DNA of 64,000 nucleotides from Luteirhabdus salina (lineage in GTDB: Bacteria; Bacteroidota; Bacteroidia; Flavobacteriales; Flavobacteriaceae), in the NCBI GenBank assembly GCA_025384855.1, contig JALAHT010000004.1:189846-253845 (forward strand). Direction: 5' to 3'. Each line of letters opens with the position of its first letter. The stretch's first letter is position 1. Positions 8,580-16,189 of this stretch are shown here, piece by piece. The notes beneath the pieces are model-generated. The model saw only the letters and a program-made list of their open reading frames with translations. It was not told the origin of the DNA and ran no database searches. The position numbers and the translations under genes are program-made.

Positions 8580-10496
8580 ATGGAAAACACCATATCGACA
8601 CGGATCTATGATTTTTTGAAGGAGTTTCCTCCCTTTCACCTGATTGAAAAGGAAGCGTTGCTTGCTATTTGTGGTGAAATGGAAGTGCGCTATGTTGAAG
8701 AGGGAGAGACAGTATTCAAGCAGGGAAATAATGCTGACAAATATTTCTTCGTCCTTCGGGAAGGGGCCATCGGACTCTATCGCGAAATGGAAGACAAATC
8801 GCTCCTAATCGAAATTTGCGATGAGGGTGATCTTTTCGGATTGCGACCCCTGCTTCATGAAGATGCCTATCGTATGTCGGCCATTGCAAAAGAAGAAAGC
8901 ATTCTATATGCTATTCCGGTCCAGCAACTGAAAAAAATTCAACAGCACAATGAAGCGGTAGCCTCCTATCTTACTTTCAGCTTTCAGACCACAGCAGCTG
9001 AACACAGAAGTGAAGCTGAATCGCTTTTGCAAATGGGTAAAAAGATAGCCGTCGAAAAAGATGCGCTTTATTTTGATTTACAGCCGATTTCCTTCACCGC
9101 CAATCCTATCACCATTGCTGCTTCAGAAACAATTCAACAGGCAGCAAAACTTATGACAAAACATAACATAGGGTCGTTGTTGGTAGCGAAAGAAGGATTG
9201 CCGATAGGAATTATGACCGATAAGGATTTGCGTTCTAAAATTGCTACCGGTACTATTCCGCTACAGGGTTCCGTTGAAAAAATAATGTCCGCTCCCGTAA
9301 TTACCATCCATGCGCGTGAGAACGTGGCCGAGGCACAATTGCAAATGGTCCGGAATGGTATTACCCATCTCTGCGTAACCGAAGATGGAAGTCCGAATTC
9401 ACGAATTGTAGGTATACTTTCCGAACACGATCTGCTTACCGTTAGGGGAAATAATCCTTCCGTATTGCTGAAAAGGGTAAACCGAGCGAAATCGAGTACC
9501 GATTTAAAGGAAATTCGTATTAAGGTGAATACCTTATTGGCTCGCTATATCGAGCAGGGCGCTCCCATAACATTCATTACTGAAGTGGTTTCCAACATAA
9601 ATAAAGCGATGACGGCTAGAGCCATCGATATCTGCCTTTCCGAAATGGAGTCAGAGCCACCGGTCTCATTTGCTTGGTTGGCTTTGGGCAGCCAGGGTAG
9701 GGAAGAGCAACTGTTAATGACCGACCAGGATAATGCCTTGGTTTTTGAAGATGTTGGAAAAGAAACCTACGAATCGGTAAAGAACTATTTCTTGACCTTG
9801 GCAAAATCGGTTACCAGGGTGTTGCACGAAATCGGTTTTGAATATTGCCCAGCCGATATGATGGCAAGTAATCCGCAGTGGTGTTTATCAAAAACTGAAT
9901 GGAAGCAGCAATTCCATTCTTGGATTACAAATCCAACCCAAGAGGCGGTCATGTTCTGTACCATCTTTTTCGATTTTGAACGAATGTATGGTAGTGCCGA
10001 ATTGGTCCAAGCGCTATCGGACGACGTTTACGACTCGATTCACTCGTATGAAATATTCTTAAACCACCTGGCGAAAAACGCTATCCAAAATCCGGCGCCC
10101 ATTGGATTTTTCCGTCAGTTTATCGTGGAATCGAATGGTACGCACAAAAATCAATTCGATTTGAAGGCAAGAGCACTGATGCCATTGGTAGATGCCGCCA
10201 GGGTATTGTGTTTGTCGTATAATATATCATCTAAAAACAATACGGTAGAACGGTACCGGGCCTTAACCGAAAAGGAACCTGAAAATGAAGCCTTATTCGA
10301 TTCGTGCCTCGATGCCTTTCATATTTTATTGCGTTTTAGAACGGAGCAGGGCTTACAGCATGGCGATTCGGGACGCTACGTAAGCTTGGAGCAGTTAAAC
10401 AAAGTTGAAAAATTAACGCTGAAGGCTTGTTTTAAAGCGATTAAGGATGTGCAGGAATTGTTACAGCTTCGGTTTCGACTATCACAAATGCTATAA
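8580..10496 (+). CDS. cNMP-binding/CBS/DUF294 nucleotidyltransferase-like protein
   Basis: A 638-residue cytoplasmic regulator. Domains in order: cyclic-nucleotide-binding fold (about 15-140), two CBS repeats (about 160-285, with HNIGSLLVA and NGITHLCV cores), then a DUF294 nucleotidyltransferase domain with LALGSQGREEQLLMTDQD near residue 365, and a DUF294 C-terminal domain. The GSQGR...D.D pattern keeps the metal-binding residues of GlnD-like transferases. Proteins of this design often lie next to acetate uptake and acetyl-CoA synthetase genes, as here, but their target is not known to me. The stop codon directly abuts the next gene's ATG. Confidence 0.9.
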   Translation: MENTISTRIYDFLKEFPPFHLIEKEALLAICGEMEVRYVEEGETVFKQGNNADKYFFVLREGAIGLYREMEDKSLLIEICDEGDLFGLRPLLHEDAYRMSAIAKEESILYAIPVQQLKKIQQHNEAVASYLTFSFQTTAAEHRSEAESLLQMGKKIAVEKDALYFDLQPISFTANPITIAASETIQQAAKLMTKHNIGSLLVAKEGLPIGIMTDKDLRSKIATGTIPLQGSVEKIMSAPVITIHARENVAEAQLQMVRNGITHLCVTEDGSPNSRIVGILSEHDLLTVRGNNPSVLLKRVNRAKSSTDLKEIRIKVNTLLARYIEQGAPITFITEVVSNINKAMTARAIDICLSEMESEPPVSFAWLALGSQGREEQLLMTDQDNALVFEDVGKETYESVKNYFLTLAKSVTRVLHEIGFEYCPADMMASNPQWCLSKTEWKQQFHSWITNPTQEAVMFCTIFFDFERMYGSAELVQALSDDVYDSIHSYEIFLNHLAKNAIQNPAPIGFFRQFIVESNGTHKNQFDLKARALMPLVDAARVLCLSYNISSKNNTVERYRALTEKEPENEALFDSCLDAFHILLRFRTEQGLQHGDSGRYVSLEQLNKVEKLTLKACFKAIKDVQELLQLRFRLSQML

Positions 10497-11168
10497 ATGT
10501 TCGGATGGTTTTCACATAAACGCAAAAGCGACCTACCAGACTTTTGGAAGGAATATGAAGTCAGCTTCAAGAAAACGTCAACTACCGATATTACCCAAAA
10601 ACGATTTGTGGTTTTCGACACCGAAACAACGGGCTTGAGTCCTGGCAGTGACAAAATTCTTTCTATCGGGGCCATCGCCGTAAAGGGCAAGGCTATTTTC
10701 ACTAAGGATAGTCTAGAATTATTTCTTCAACAGGAAAAATTTACACCAGAAAGTGTACCGATTCATGGGTTGCTGAAAGGTGGCGAGCGAAAAAAGATTT
10801 CAGAATTGGAGGCGCTTGCGCAATTTTTGAATTATATCAAGTCTTCAACTTTAGTGGCGCACCATGCTTCATTCGATAGGGCAATGGTAAATAATGCGCT
10901 AAAGCTACATGGCCTGCCACCATTGTTGAACGCTTTTTTGGATACGGGTGATTTACATGCCGCACTGATTCGAAAGCCAAGTTCACGCATTTCACTTGAT
11001 GCCCTCTGTGAAAACTTCAACATAACGATGCACGACCGACATACCGCGCTGGGCGATGCGTATCTAACCGCTCAAGTATTCATCAAACTTATAACGCGGC
11101 TGGAAAAAAATGATGGGTTTCGTATTCGCGATCATTTCATTCGAAAGAAAAATTCAGGGTTGCTGTAA
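10497..11168 (+). CDS. DnaQ-like 3'-5' exonuclease
   Basis: 223 residues with the three DEDDh exonuclease motifs: FDTETTG (ExoI, near 38), HHASFD (ExoII, near 122) and HTALGDAY (ExoIII, near 182). It resembles the epsilon proofreading subunit of DNA polymerase III but is a free-standing exonuclease. The gene begins immediately after the preceding stop (TAAATG), so the two are translationally coupled. Paired DUF294 and exonuclease genes recur in several bacterial groups; the functional link is unexplained. Confidence 0.9.
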   Translation: MFGWFSHKRKSDLPDFWKEYEVSFKKTSTTDITQKRFVVFDTETTGLSPGSDKILSIGAIAVKGKAIFTKDSLELFLQQEKFTPESVPIHGLLKGGERKKISELEALAQFLNYIKSSTLVAHHASFDRAMVNNALKLHGLPPLLNAFLDTGDLHAALIRKPSSRISLDALCENFNITMHDRHTALGDAYLTAQVFIKLITRLEKNDGFRIRDHFIRKKNSGLL

Positions 11169-11183
11169 AAAATTTGACGCTGT

Positions 11184-11227
11184 GTAACTTTAGTTACTGT
11201 AGCAGCTTGAAAGTGAGCTTACATTTG
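11184..11227 (+). promoter_or_regulatory. Operator-promoter A (GTAAC-N4-GTTAC) of the rhodanese operon
   Basis: Palindrome GTAAC-ttta-GTTAC at 11184-11197 and a perfect -7 box TAcaTTTG at 11220-11227. The palindrome centre (11190.5) is 36.5 bases from the end of the box, putting it near -41.5 as for a class II activator. The nearest downstream gene starts 104 bases later, far more than for the other copies of this operator (16-26 bases), and a terminator-like hairpin lies between. Confidence 0.8.
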
Positions 11228-11266
11228 TCTACGAGTATTAACAATGTTGGTTTTATTGGTTGATTA

Positions 11267-11306
11267 AAAAAAGGCAGTCTTGAGTGGAAATAGGGCTGCC
11301 TTTTTT
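11267..11306 (+). terminator. Intrinsic-terminator hairpin inside the leader of the rhodanese operon
   Basis: Arms AAAAAAGGCAG (11267-11277) and CTGCCTTTTTT (11296-11306) are perfect complements around an 18-base loop, ending in a T run. It lies about 35-75 bases after the predicted start from operator-promoter A and before the rhodanese ATG at 11331. It could end a ~75-base RNA, act as an attenuator, or terminate the upstream exonuclease transcript. Confidence 0.65.
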
Positions 11307-11330
11307 ACCCGAACCCCTAAACTGTTCACT

Positions 11331-11675
11331 ATGACTTTTTTTCGCTCTCTTTTTTCAACGACTACCCCGGATACCCCTGCTAAAATATTGGAGGCATCAG
11401 AATTTGCTTCCCATATCAAACAGCCCGGCGTGCTATTAGTCGATGTTCGCACCGCGGAGGAATTTAGTGCCGGACATATTTCGAAGGCACAGAATGTCGA
11501 TTATTTTCAACAAGAATCATTTGTGAAACTTTTTAGTGAAATGGACACGAATCAACCTATCTATCTCTATTGTCGCTCCGGCGCTCGCAGTCAGAAAGCG
11601 GCAGCCCAATTGAAGTCGATGGGCTTCACCGAACTTTACGATTTAAAAGGAGGCTACTTGGCGTGGCCCAAATAA
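11331..11675 (+). CDS. Single-domain rhodanese (sulfurtransferase)
   Basis: 114 residues starting MTFFRSLFSTTTPD; an upstream in-frame TTG at 11280 lies inside the terminator-like hairpin and was rejected. One rhodanese fold with DVRTAEEFSAGHI and the catalytic loop CRSGARS, so the persulfide-forming cysteine is present. It transfers sulfane sulfur between small thiols or proteins, probably in the cytoplasm. First gene of an operon with an HMA protein (6-base gap) and a cytochrome c lipoprotein, behind operator A. Confidence 0.88.
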   Translation: MTFFRSLFSTTTPDTPAKILEASEFASHIKQPGVLLVDVRTAEEFSAGHISKAQNVDYFQQESFVKLFSEMDTNQPIYLYCRSGARSQKAAAQLKSMGFTELYDLKGGYLAWPK

Positions 11676-11681
11676 TAACCT

Positions 11682-11951
11682 ATGAAAGCAACGATTACCA
11701 TACAAAACCTCAAATGTGGCGGCTGTGCTGCCACTATTGAAAAGAATATTTCAAAACTACCCTATATCGAAGGGGTGGAAATTGATTTAGAAACCTCAGT
11801 AGTATCCTTCAACTACGAAACGGAAGCAGATAGAAACGCTGTTGAAACAACATTAGAACGTCTGGGCTATCCTTCGGTAGGAAGCCAAAATGGTATGCTT
11901 TCCAAAGCAAAATCCTTTGTAAGCTGTGCTACGGGAAAACTCTCTTCATAA
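11682..11951 (+). CDS. Heavy-metal-associated (HMA) domain protein
   Basis: 89 residues with one ferredoxin-like HMA fold; the metal-binding pair is C12-x-x-C15 in LKCGGCAATI. A third cysteine lies in the C-terminal extension VSCATGK. CopZ-like proteins carry copper(I), but in a sulfur island the two thiols could equally carry sulfane sulfur. The stop overlaps the next ATG by one base (TAATG), so the cytochrome downstream is co-translated. Confidence 0.85.
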   Translation: MKATITIQNLKCGGCAATIEKNISKLPYIEGVEIDLETSVVSFNYETEADRNAVETTLERLGYPSVGSQNGMLSKAKSFVSCATGKLSS

Positions 11952-12919
11952 TGAAAACACTTTTATATAGCGCATTGGTTTTAACGTTAATTGCTTGTCA
12001 GTCGAAGCACAAAGAAACCTATACCGCACAGCAAGTTATGCCTAGCGAAGTCGCTACCGAGCAACATCCAGGGTTGGAAATGCTGGAAACCTATTGTTAT
12101 GTATGTCACAGTCCGACCGCAACTATGGACGATCGCGTTGCGCCGCCTTTGGCAGCGGTAAAGATGCATTATATTTCGGAGGAAACATCGAAAGAAGATT
12201 TCACGAATGAATTTCTATCCTTTTTAGCAGAACCGACCGAGGACAAGGCTAAAATGCGAGGGGCGATTCGAAAGTTCGGATTGATGCCCGCCCAAAAATT
12301 TCCAGAAGAAGCGCTTCAACAGATTGCGGAGTATCTTTATGAGCATGAAATTGAAACACCGGCTTGGTTCGAACAGCATCGAAAGGAAGAAATGGGAAAA
12401 GGGAAGGGCCATGGGAAAGGCCATGGTGCTATGCAGCATGCTTCACCCAAAGAGAAAGGTATGAAGATGGCGACTTCCACCAAGGCCGAATTGGGCAAAA
12501 ATTTAATGGGAACCATTCAACGGGAAGGAACATTGGCAGCACTTAAGTTCTGTAGTGAACGTGCCTATCCATTAACCGATAGTATGGCGACCGTACATCA
12601 GGCAAAAATTCGAAGAGTTAGCGATAAACCTAGAAATCCAAACAATAGGGCCACTTCCGAGGAAGAGGCATATATCAATCGATTTAAACTTCAGGTTGCG
12701 AAGGAGGGAACAATCGAACCTATAATTGTTTCCGAAGGGAATAGTTATAATTTTTACTATCCGATCGTAACAAATACGATGTGCTTGCAATGCCATGGAA
12801 CACCCAATGCCACAATCGCTTCGGCAACCTTCGAAAAGATAAGGGAACTATATCCGAACGATGAAGCCATTGGCTATTCGGAAAATGAGGTTCGTGGTAT
12901 TTGGAGTATTTCTTTTTAA
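11951..12919 (+). CDS. Two-haem cytochrome c lipoprotein with a DUF3365 (Tll0287-like) C-terminal domain
   Basis: 322 residues. A lipoprotein signal ends at LIAC (C16), so the protein is anchored outside the inner membrane. The N-terminal part has one haem motif CYVCH (49-53) and resembles a small c-type cytochrome. A His/Lys/Gly-rich linker (about 145-165) joins a DUF3365-like domain that carries FCSERAYPLTDS and a second haem motif CLQCH (278-282). The family is thought to serve in redox sensing or electron transfer. Its place after a rhodanese and an HMA protein suggests periplasmic electron transfer tied to sulfur or copper chemistry. Confidence 0.8.
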   Translation: MKTLLYSALVLTLIACQSKHKETYTAQQVMPSEVATEQHPGLEMLETYCYVCHSPTATMDDRVAPPLAAVKMHYISEETSKEDFTNEFLSFLAEPTEDKAKMRGAIRKFGLMPAQKFPEEALQQIAEYLYEHEIETPAWFEQHRKEEMGKGKGHGKGHGAMQHASPKEKGMKMATSTKAELGKNLMGTIQREGTLAALKFCSERAYPLTDSMATVHQAKIRRVSDKPRNPNNRATSEEEAYINRFKLQVAKEGTIEPIIVSEGNSYNFYYPIVTNTMCLQCHGTPNATIASATFEKIRELYPNDEAIGYSENEVRGIWSISF

Positions 12920-12928
12920 CTTTGAGAT

Positions 12929-13513
12929 ATGGATTTCTACGAAACATATTGGAACAACCGATATATTTCGGGTGAAATGGGCTGGGATATCGGCTATCCT
13001 TCAACGCCATTAAAAGAATACTTCGACCAGTTGGTGGATAAGGAGCAAAAAATCCTGATCCCAGGTGCTGGGAATGCGTATGAGGCCGAATACCTGCATC
13101 GGCAAGGGTTTAAAAATGTACACGTGCTCGATATTTCCTGTATGGCATTGCGAAAGTTTCAGGAACGGGTGCCCGATTTTCCAGAGAATCATTTGGTGCA
13201 TGCCGACTTCTTCAATCATGAAGCATCGTATGATAGAATTATCGAACAAACCTTTTTCTGTGCACTGCCTAAAAAATTTAGGACACGCTATGTCGAAAAG
13301 ATGAAATCCTTGCTGAAACCAGACGGGAAGTTAGTGGGATTGCTGTTCAACATTCCGTTAAATGATGATAAACCACCCTTTGGTGGAAATGAAAAGGAAT
13401 ATCGCGCGCTGTTTGAACCTCATTTCAATATAGAAATTATGGAAACAGCATATAACAGCATTCCGGAGCGACAGGGAAATGAGCTTTTTGTTAAGATGAG
13501 CACTGCTTCGTAG
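12929..13513 (+). CDS. SAM-dependent methyltransferase, thiopurine S-methyltransferase family
   Basis: 194 residues, soluble Rossmann methyltransferase. The N-terminal WDIGYPSTPL, the SAM-binding loop ILIPGAGNAYEAEYL and VLDIS identify the TPMT family, which methylates sulfur, selenium or tellurium nucleophiles. It follows the cytochrome gene by 9 bases and precedes a membrane methyltransferase by 13 bases, all on one strand. In this setting methylation of sulfide or a thiol is plausible, but no substrate can be named from sequence. Confidence 0.82.
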   Translation: MDFYETYWNNRYISGEMGWDIGYPSTPLKEYFDQLVDKEQKILIPGAGNAYEAEYLHRQGFKNVHVLDISCMALRKFQERVPDFPENHLVHADFFNHEASYDRIIEQTFFCALPKKFRTRYVEKMKSLLKPDGKLVGLLFNIPLNDDKPPFGGNEKEYRALFEPHFNIEIMETAYNSIPERQGNELFVKMSTAS

Positions 13514-13526
13514 TTTCTAAATTGAA

Positions 13527-13991
13527 ATGAACATCACTACATACGATATCGGTTTTGTGGGCGTCCAACTGTTATTATTCGCGTCCTATGTGTTCGACGC
13601 CTTACCCTTGGTATTTTTAGACACTCCAACTTTTTTTATAGTTGGATTGGGGGTGTTTTTAGCTGGGATGCTTATCGGTTTTGTCGCGGTGCTTCAACTA
13701 AATGTTCATCTTTCTCCCTTTCCGAGTCCGTTACCGGGTGCAAAACTCATCACCAACGGTTTGTTCAAGTATGTACGTCACCCAATCTATACAGGAATTC
13801 TTTTAAGCGGTGTTGGTTTTGCCATTATCAGTACTTCAGGATATCGACTAATAATAACATTTTTGCTCTATGTTTTGTTTCATTTTAAGGCGAAATACGA
13901 AGAACAACAACTTCAACAGGCATTCGATAGCTATTCCGCATACAAAAGAAAGACGGGTCGATTCCTTCCAAAGTTATTCAACCCCAACTAA
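13527..13991 (+). CDS. Membrane methyltransferase, isoprenylcysteine carboxyl methyltransferase/PEMT-like
   Basis: 154 residues with about four hydrophobic segments. The C-terminal half has the family core GLFKYVRHPIYTGIL and a tail ending YKRKTGRFLP, which build the SAM pocket in ICMT/PEMT-type enzymes. It is shorter than the ~260-residue MddA methanethiol methyltransferase of the same superfamily, so that function cannot be assumed. Last gene before operator B, probably the end of the rhodanese operon. Confidence 0.8.
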   Translation: MNITTYDIGFVGVQLLLFASYVFDALPLVFLDTPTFFIVGLGVFLAGMLIGFVAVLQLNVHLSPFPSPLPGAKLITNGLFKYVRHPIYTGILLSGVGFAIISTSGYRLIITFLLYVLFHFKAKYEEQQLQQAFDSYSAYKRKTGRFLPKLFNPN

Positions 13992-14001
13992 CCAATTGCA
14001 T

Positions 14002-14045
14002 GTAACATAGGTTACGGCATATTCCCTTTTGGTTTTGTATTTTTG
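14002..14045 (+). promoter_or_regulatory. Operator-promoter B of the first CstB-like gene
   Basis: GTAAC-atag-GTTAC at 14002-14015 and a perfect box TAttTTTG at 14038-14045; centre-to-box-end distance is 36.5. The ATG follows 18 bases after the box. No terminator separates this from the upstream methyltransferase gene, so read-through is possible. Confidence 0.85.
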
Positions 14046-14062
14046 AAGCAAATTTGAGAGCT

Positions 14063-15400
14063 ATGACAATTAAGCAATTTGAATATAAACCATTGGCGCA
14101 TTATTCCTACGCTATTGTAAGCGATGGGAAGATGATGCTGGTGGACCCAGAGCGCAATCCAGCGCAGTATTACGAATACGCAGAAGAACAGAACGCGACT
14201 ATCGTGGCCGTTTTCGAAACCCACCCACACGCCGATTTTGTGAGTGCACATCTTCAGATTCATGAAGAAACGGGTGCGACCATCTATTGCAGTGAAAAAA
14301 CCGGAGCCGATTATCCGCATAAAGCGTTTGACGAAGGCGACGAACTAACTATCGGAAAGATGAAGGTTTCGGTGAAAAATACGCCTGGACATTCACCCGA
14401 TAGCATTACGATTATCACTTCGGAAGATGATAAAATGGCCTTATTTACGGGCGATACCTTGTTTATCGGAGATGTGGGCCGCCCCGATCTTCGCGAAAAA
14501 GCCGGTCACTTAAAGGCAAAGCGTGAAGAATTGGCCAAAATGATGTACCATACTATGCAAAACAAGTGGAACGACCTTCCTAATCATGCGTTGGTATATC
14601 CAGCCCATGGTGCCGGGTCGCTTTGTGGAAAGGGGATGAGCGCCGATGCTTCTTCCAGTACGCTTGGCAACGAACGAATGGGGAACTGGGCCTTTAAAAA
14701 ACAGACGGAAGAGCAGTTTCTAGACCATTTGTTGGACTCGCAACCGCATATTCCACATTATTTCGGTTATAATGTGGGCTTGAATAAGGACGGTGCAAAA
14801 AATCTGCGTAGCAGTATCGGGAATGTAAAAGTTCGACTGAATGTAATGGAAGCCGATGCCGACACCTTGGTTGTCGATGTTCGAGATGAAGAAGAATTCA
14901 AAAAGAACCACCTTCCCAATAGCATCAATATTATGGCAGTTTCGCCTAACGCAGGTTTTGAAACCTGGCTCGGGTCTATCGTGAAGCCGGATGAAAAATT
15001 CCGTTTGGTGGTTAATAGTGTCGACGATATTGAAAACATCTTACAACGCGTTTCAAAAATTGGGTACGAACCGAATATCCTAGAAGTAGTAACCTTAGGT
15101 ACTTCATTTGAAACCATGGAGGAATTGGATGTTTCAAAATTTAAAGACCATACGGGCGATTATACCATTGTCGATATCCGAAACGAGGGTGAAACCGAGG
15201 AAGGAACCTTTTTCGACAATCCGGTTACCATTCCATTGCATCAGTTACGCGAACGCGCCAATGAAATCCCGACCGATAAGCCGATTGTGGTGCATTGTGC
15301 AGCAGGATTCAGAAGCGCCGCCGGAAGTAGTATTTTGGAGAAGGACCTGCCAAACGCTGAGGTATTCGACCTTAGCGATGCGGTAAAGGATTTTAAATAA
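14063..15400 (+). CDS. CstB-like persulfide dioxygenase-rhodanese fusion, copy 1
   Basis: 445 residues starting MTIKQFEYKPL (a TTG three codons upstream was rejected). Domains: metallo-beta-lactamase fold with H54-P-H56-A-D58, TPGHSPDS and FTGDTLFIGDVGRPDL (about 1-240); a rhodanese fold without catalytic cysteine (VVDVRDEEEFKKNH, about 260-345); and a second rhodanese with active loop CAAGFRS (C412). The order dioxygenase, inactive rhodanese, active rhodanese and the length match Staphylococcus CstB, which converts persulfides to thiosulfate using non-haem iron. C188 in GSLCGKGM may correspond to the CstB active-site-proximal cysteine. Controlled from operator B; meets upp tail to tail with one base between. 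Confidence 0.88.
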   Translation: MTIKQFEYKPLAHYSYAIVSDGKMMLVDPERNPAQYYEYAEEQNATIVAVFETHPHADFVSAHLQIHEETGATIYCSEKTGADYPHKAFDEGDELTIGKMKVSVKNTPGHSPDSITIITSEDDKMALFTGDTLFIGDVGRPDLREKAGHLKAKREELAKMMYHTMQNKWNDLPNHALVYPAHGAGSLCGKGMSADASSSTLGNERMGNWAFKKQTEEQFLDHLLDSQPHIPHYFGYNVGLNKDGAKNLRSSIGNVKVRLNVMEADADTLVVDVRDEEEFKKNHLPNSINIMAVSPNAGFETWLGSIVKPDEKFRLVVNSVDDIENILQRVSKIGYEPNILEVVTLGTSFETMEELDVSKFKDHTGDYTIVDIRNEGETEEGTFFDNPVTIPLHQLRERANEIPTDKPIVVHCAAGFRSAAGSSILEKDLPNAEVFDLSDAVKDFK

Positions 15401-15401
15401 G

Positions 15402-16055
15402 CTACATTTTTTCGCCATAGGCCAAATCGCCTGCATCCCCCAAACCAGGAACGATATAGCCTCGAGCGTTTAAGTCATCGTCCACCGCGGCAATCCAAAG
15501 CACGGTTTCATCAGGAAAGGTATTGGCCACATGGCTGATACCATCCTGCGAACCGATGACCGATACGATATGGATTTCTTTTGGCTTTCCGTAGGCTTCA
15601 ATAGCTTTTAACACATTTTCCAGGGTTCGGCCAGTTGCTAGCATAGGGTCACAAAGCACTAGGATTTTTCCTTCCAGGGAAGGAGCCGCCCAGTACTTCA
15701 CAATGACTTCAAAATCGTCGTCGTCGTTTGGATGATGCCGATAAGCAGATATGAAGCCGTTTTCAGCAGCATCAAAATAATTCAACACACCTTGATGAAG
15801 TGGAAGTCCCGCACGAAGAATAGAGCATACCACGAGGTCATCTGTCTGCACCTGCATCGTTTTCTTGCCCAGCGGTGTAGCAACGGTTTCTTCATCATAC
15901 TCCAATGTCTTACTTAATTCGTATGCCAAGATTTCACCGATACGTTCAATATTCTTTCGAAATCGCATACGATCCTGTTGCATTTCGGTATTTCGAAGTT
16001 CTGTTACAAAGCGCTGTAGCAAAGAAGGGGCATTGGTAAAATCGTGAAGCGTCAT
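15402..16055 (-). CDS. upp: Uracil phosphoribosyltransferase
   Basis: 217 residues. It forms UMP from uracil and PRPP in pyrimidine salvage. The PRPP-binding loop is CDPMLATGRTLENVL, and the C-terminal uracil-binding segment GYIVPGLGDAGDLAYG is diagnostic. It is the only minus-strand gene in the sulfur island and has no functional link to it; its 5' end faces the Crp/Fnr gene across a 134-base divergent region containing operator C. Confidence 0.95.
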   Translation of the reverse strand: MTLHDFTNAPSLLQRFVTELRNTEMQQDRMRFRKNIERIGEILAYELSKTLEYDEETVATPLGKKTMQVQTDDLVVCSILRAGLPLHQGVLNYFDAAENGFISAYRHHPNDDDDFEVIVKYWAAPSLEGKILVLCDPMLATGRTLENVLKAIEAYGKPKEIHIVSVIGSQDGISHVANTFPDETVLWIAAVDDDLNARGYIVPGLGDAGDLAYGEKM

Positions 16056-16120
16056 AGTGGGAATTTCTAAGATTGAACGATAGGTGAAGATACTAATTCG
16101 ACCGTTATTTAACCATTTCT

Positions 16121-16164
16121 GTAACTCAAGTTACCAAAAGTTGCGATTACAGTTTGTATTTTTA
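16121..16164 (+). promoter_or_regulatory. Operator-promoter C of the Crp/Fnr gene (autoregulatory)
   Basis: GTAAC-tcaa-GTTAC at 16121-16134 and box TAttTTTa at 16157-16164, spacing 36.5. The GTG start follows 26 bases after the box. The same palindrome before the regulator gene itself suggests autoregulation; upp on the opposite strand starts 66 bases away. Confidence 0.85.
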
Positions 16165-16189
16165 AGCATTACTAATTAGAATTTTTGCT

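Noticed and set aside
11280-11330. In-frame N-terminal extension of the rhodanese gene from a TTG
   Set aside because: It lies inside the loop and right arm of the terminator-like hairpin and adds no recognisable sequence.
13527-13991. MddA methanethiol methyltransferase
   Set aside because: Only 154 residues against about 260 for MddA; only the general ICMT/PEMT core is present.
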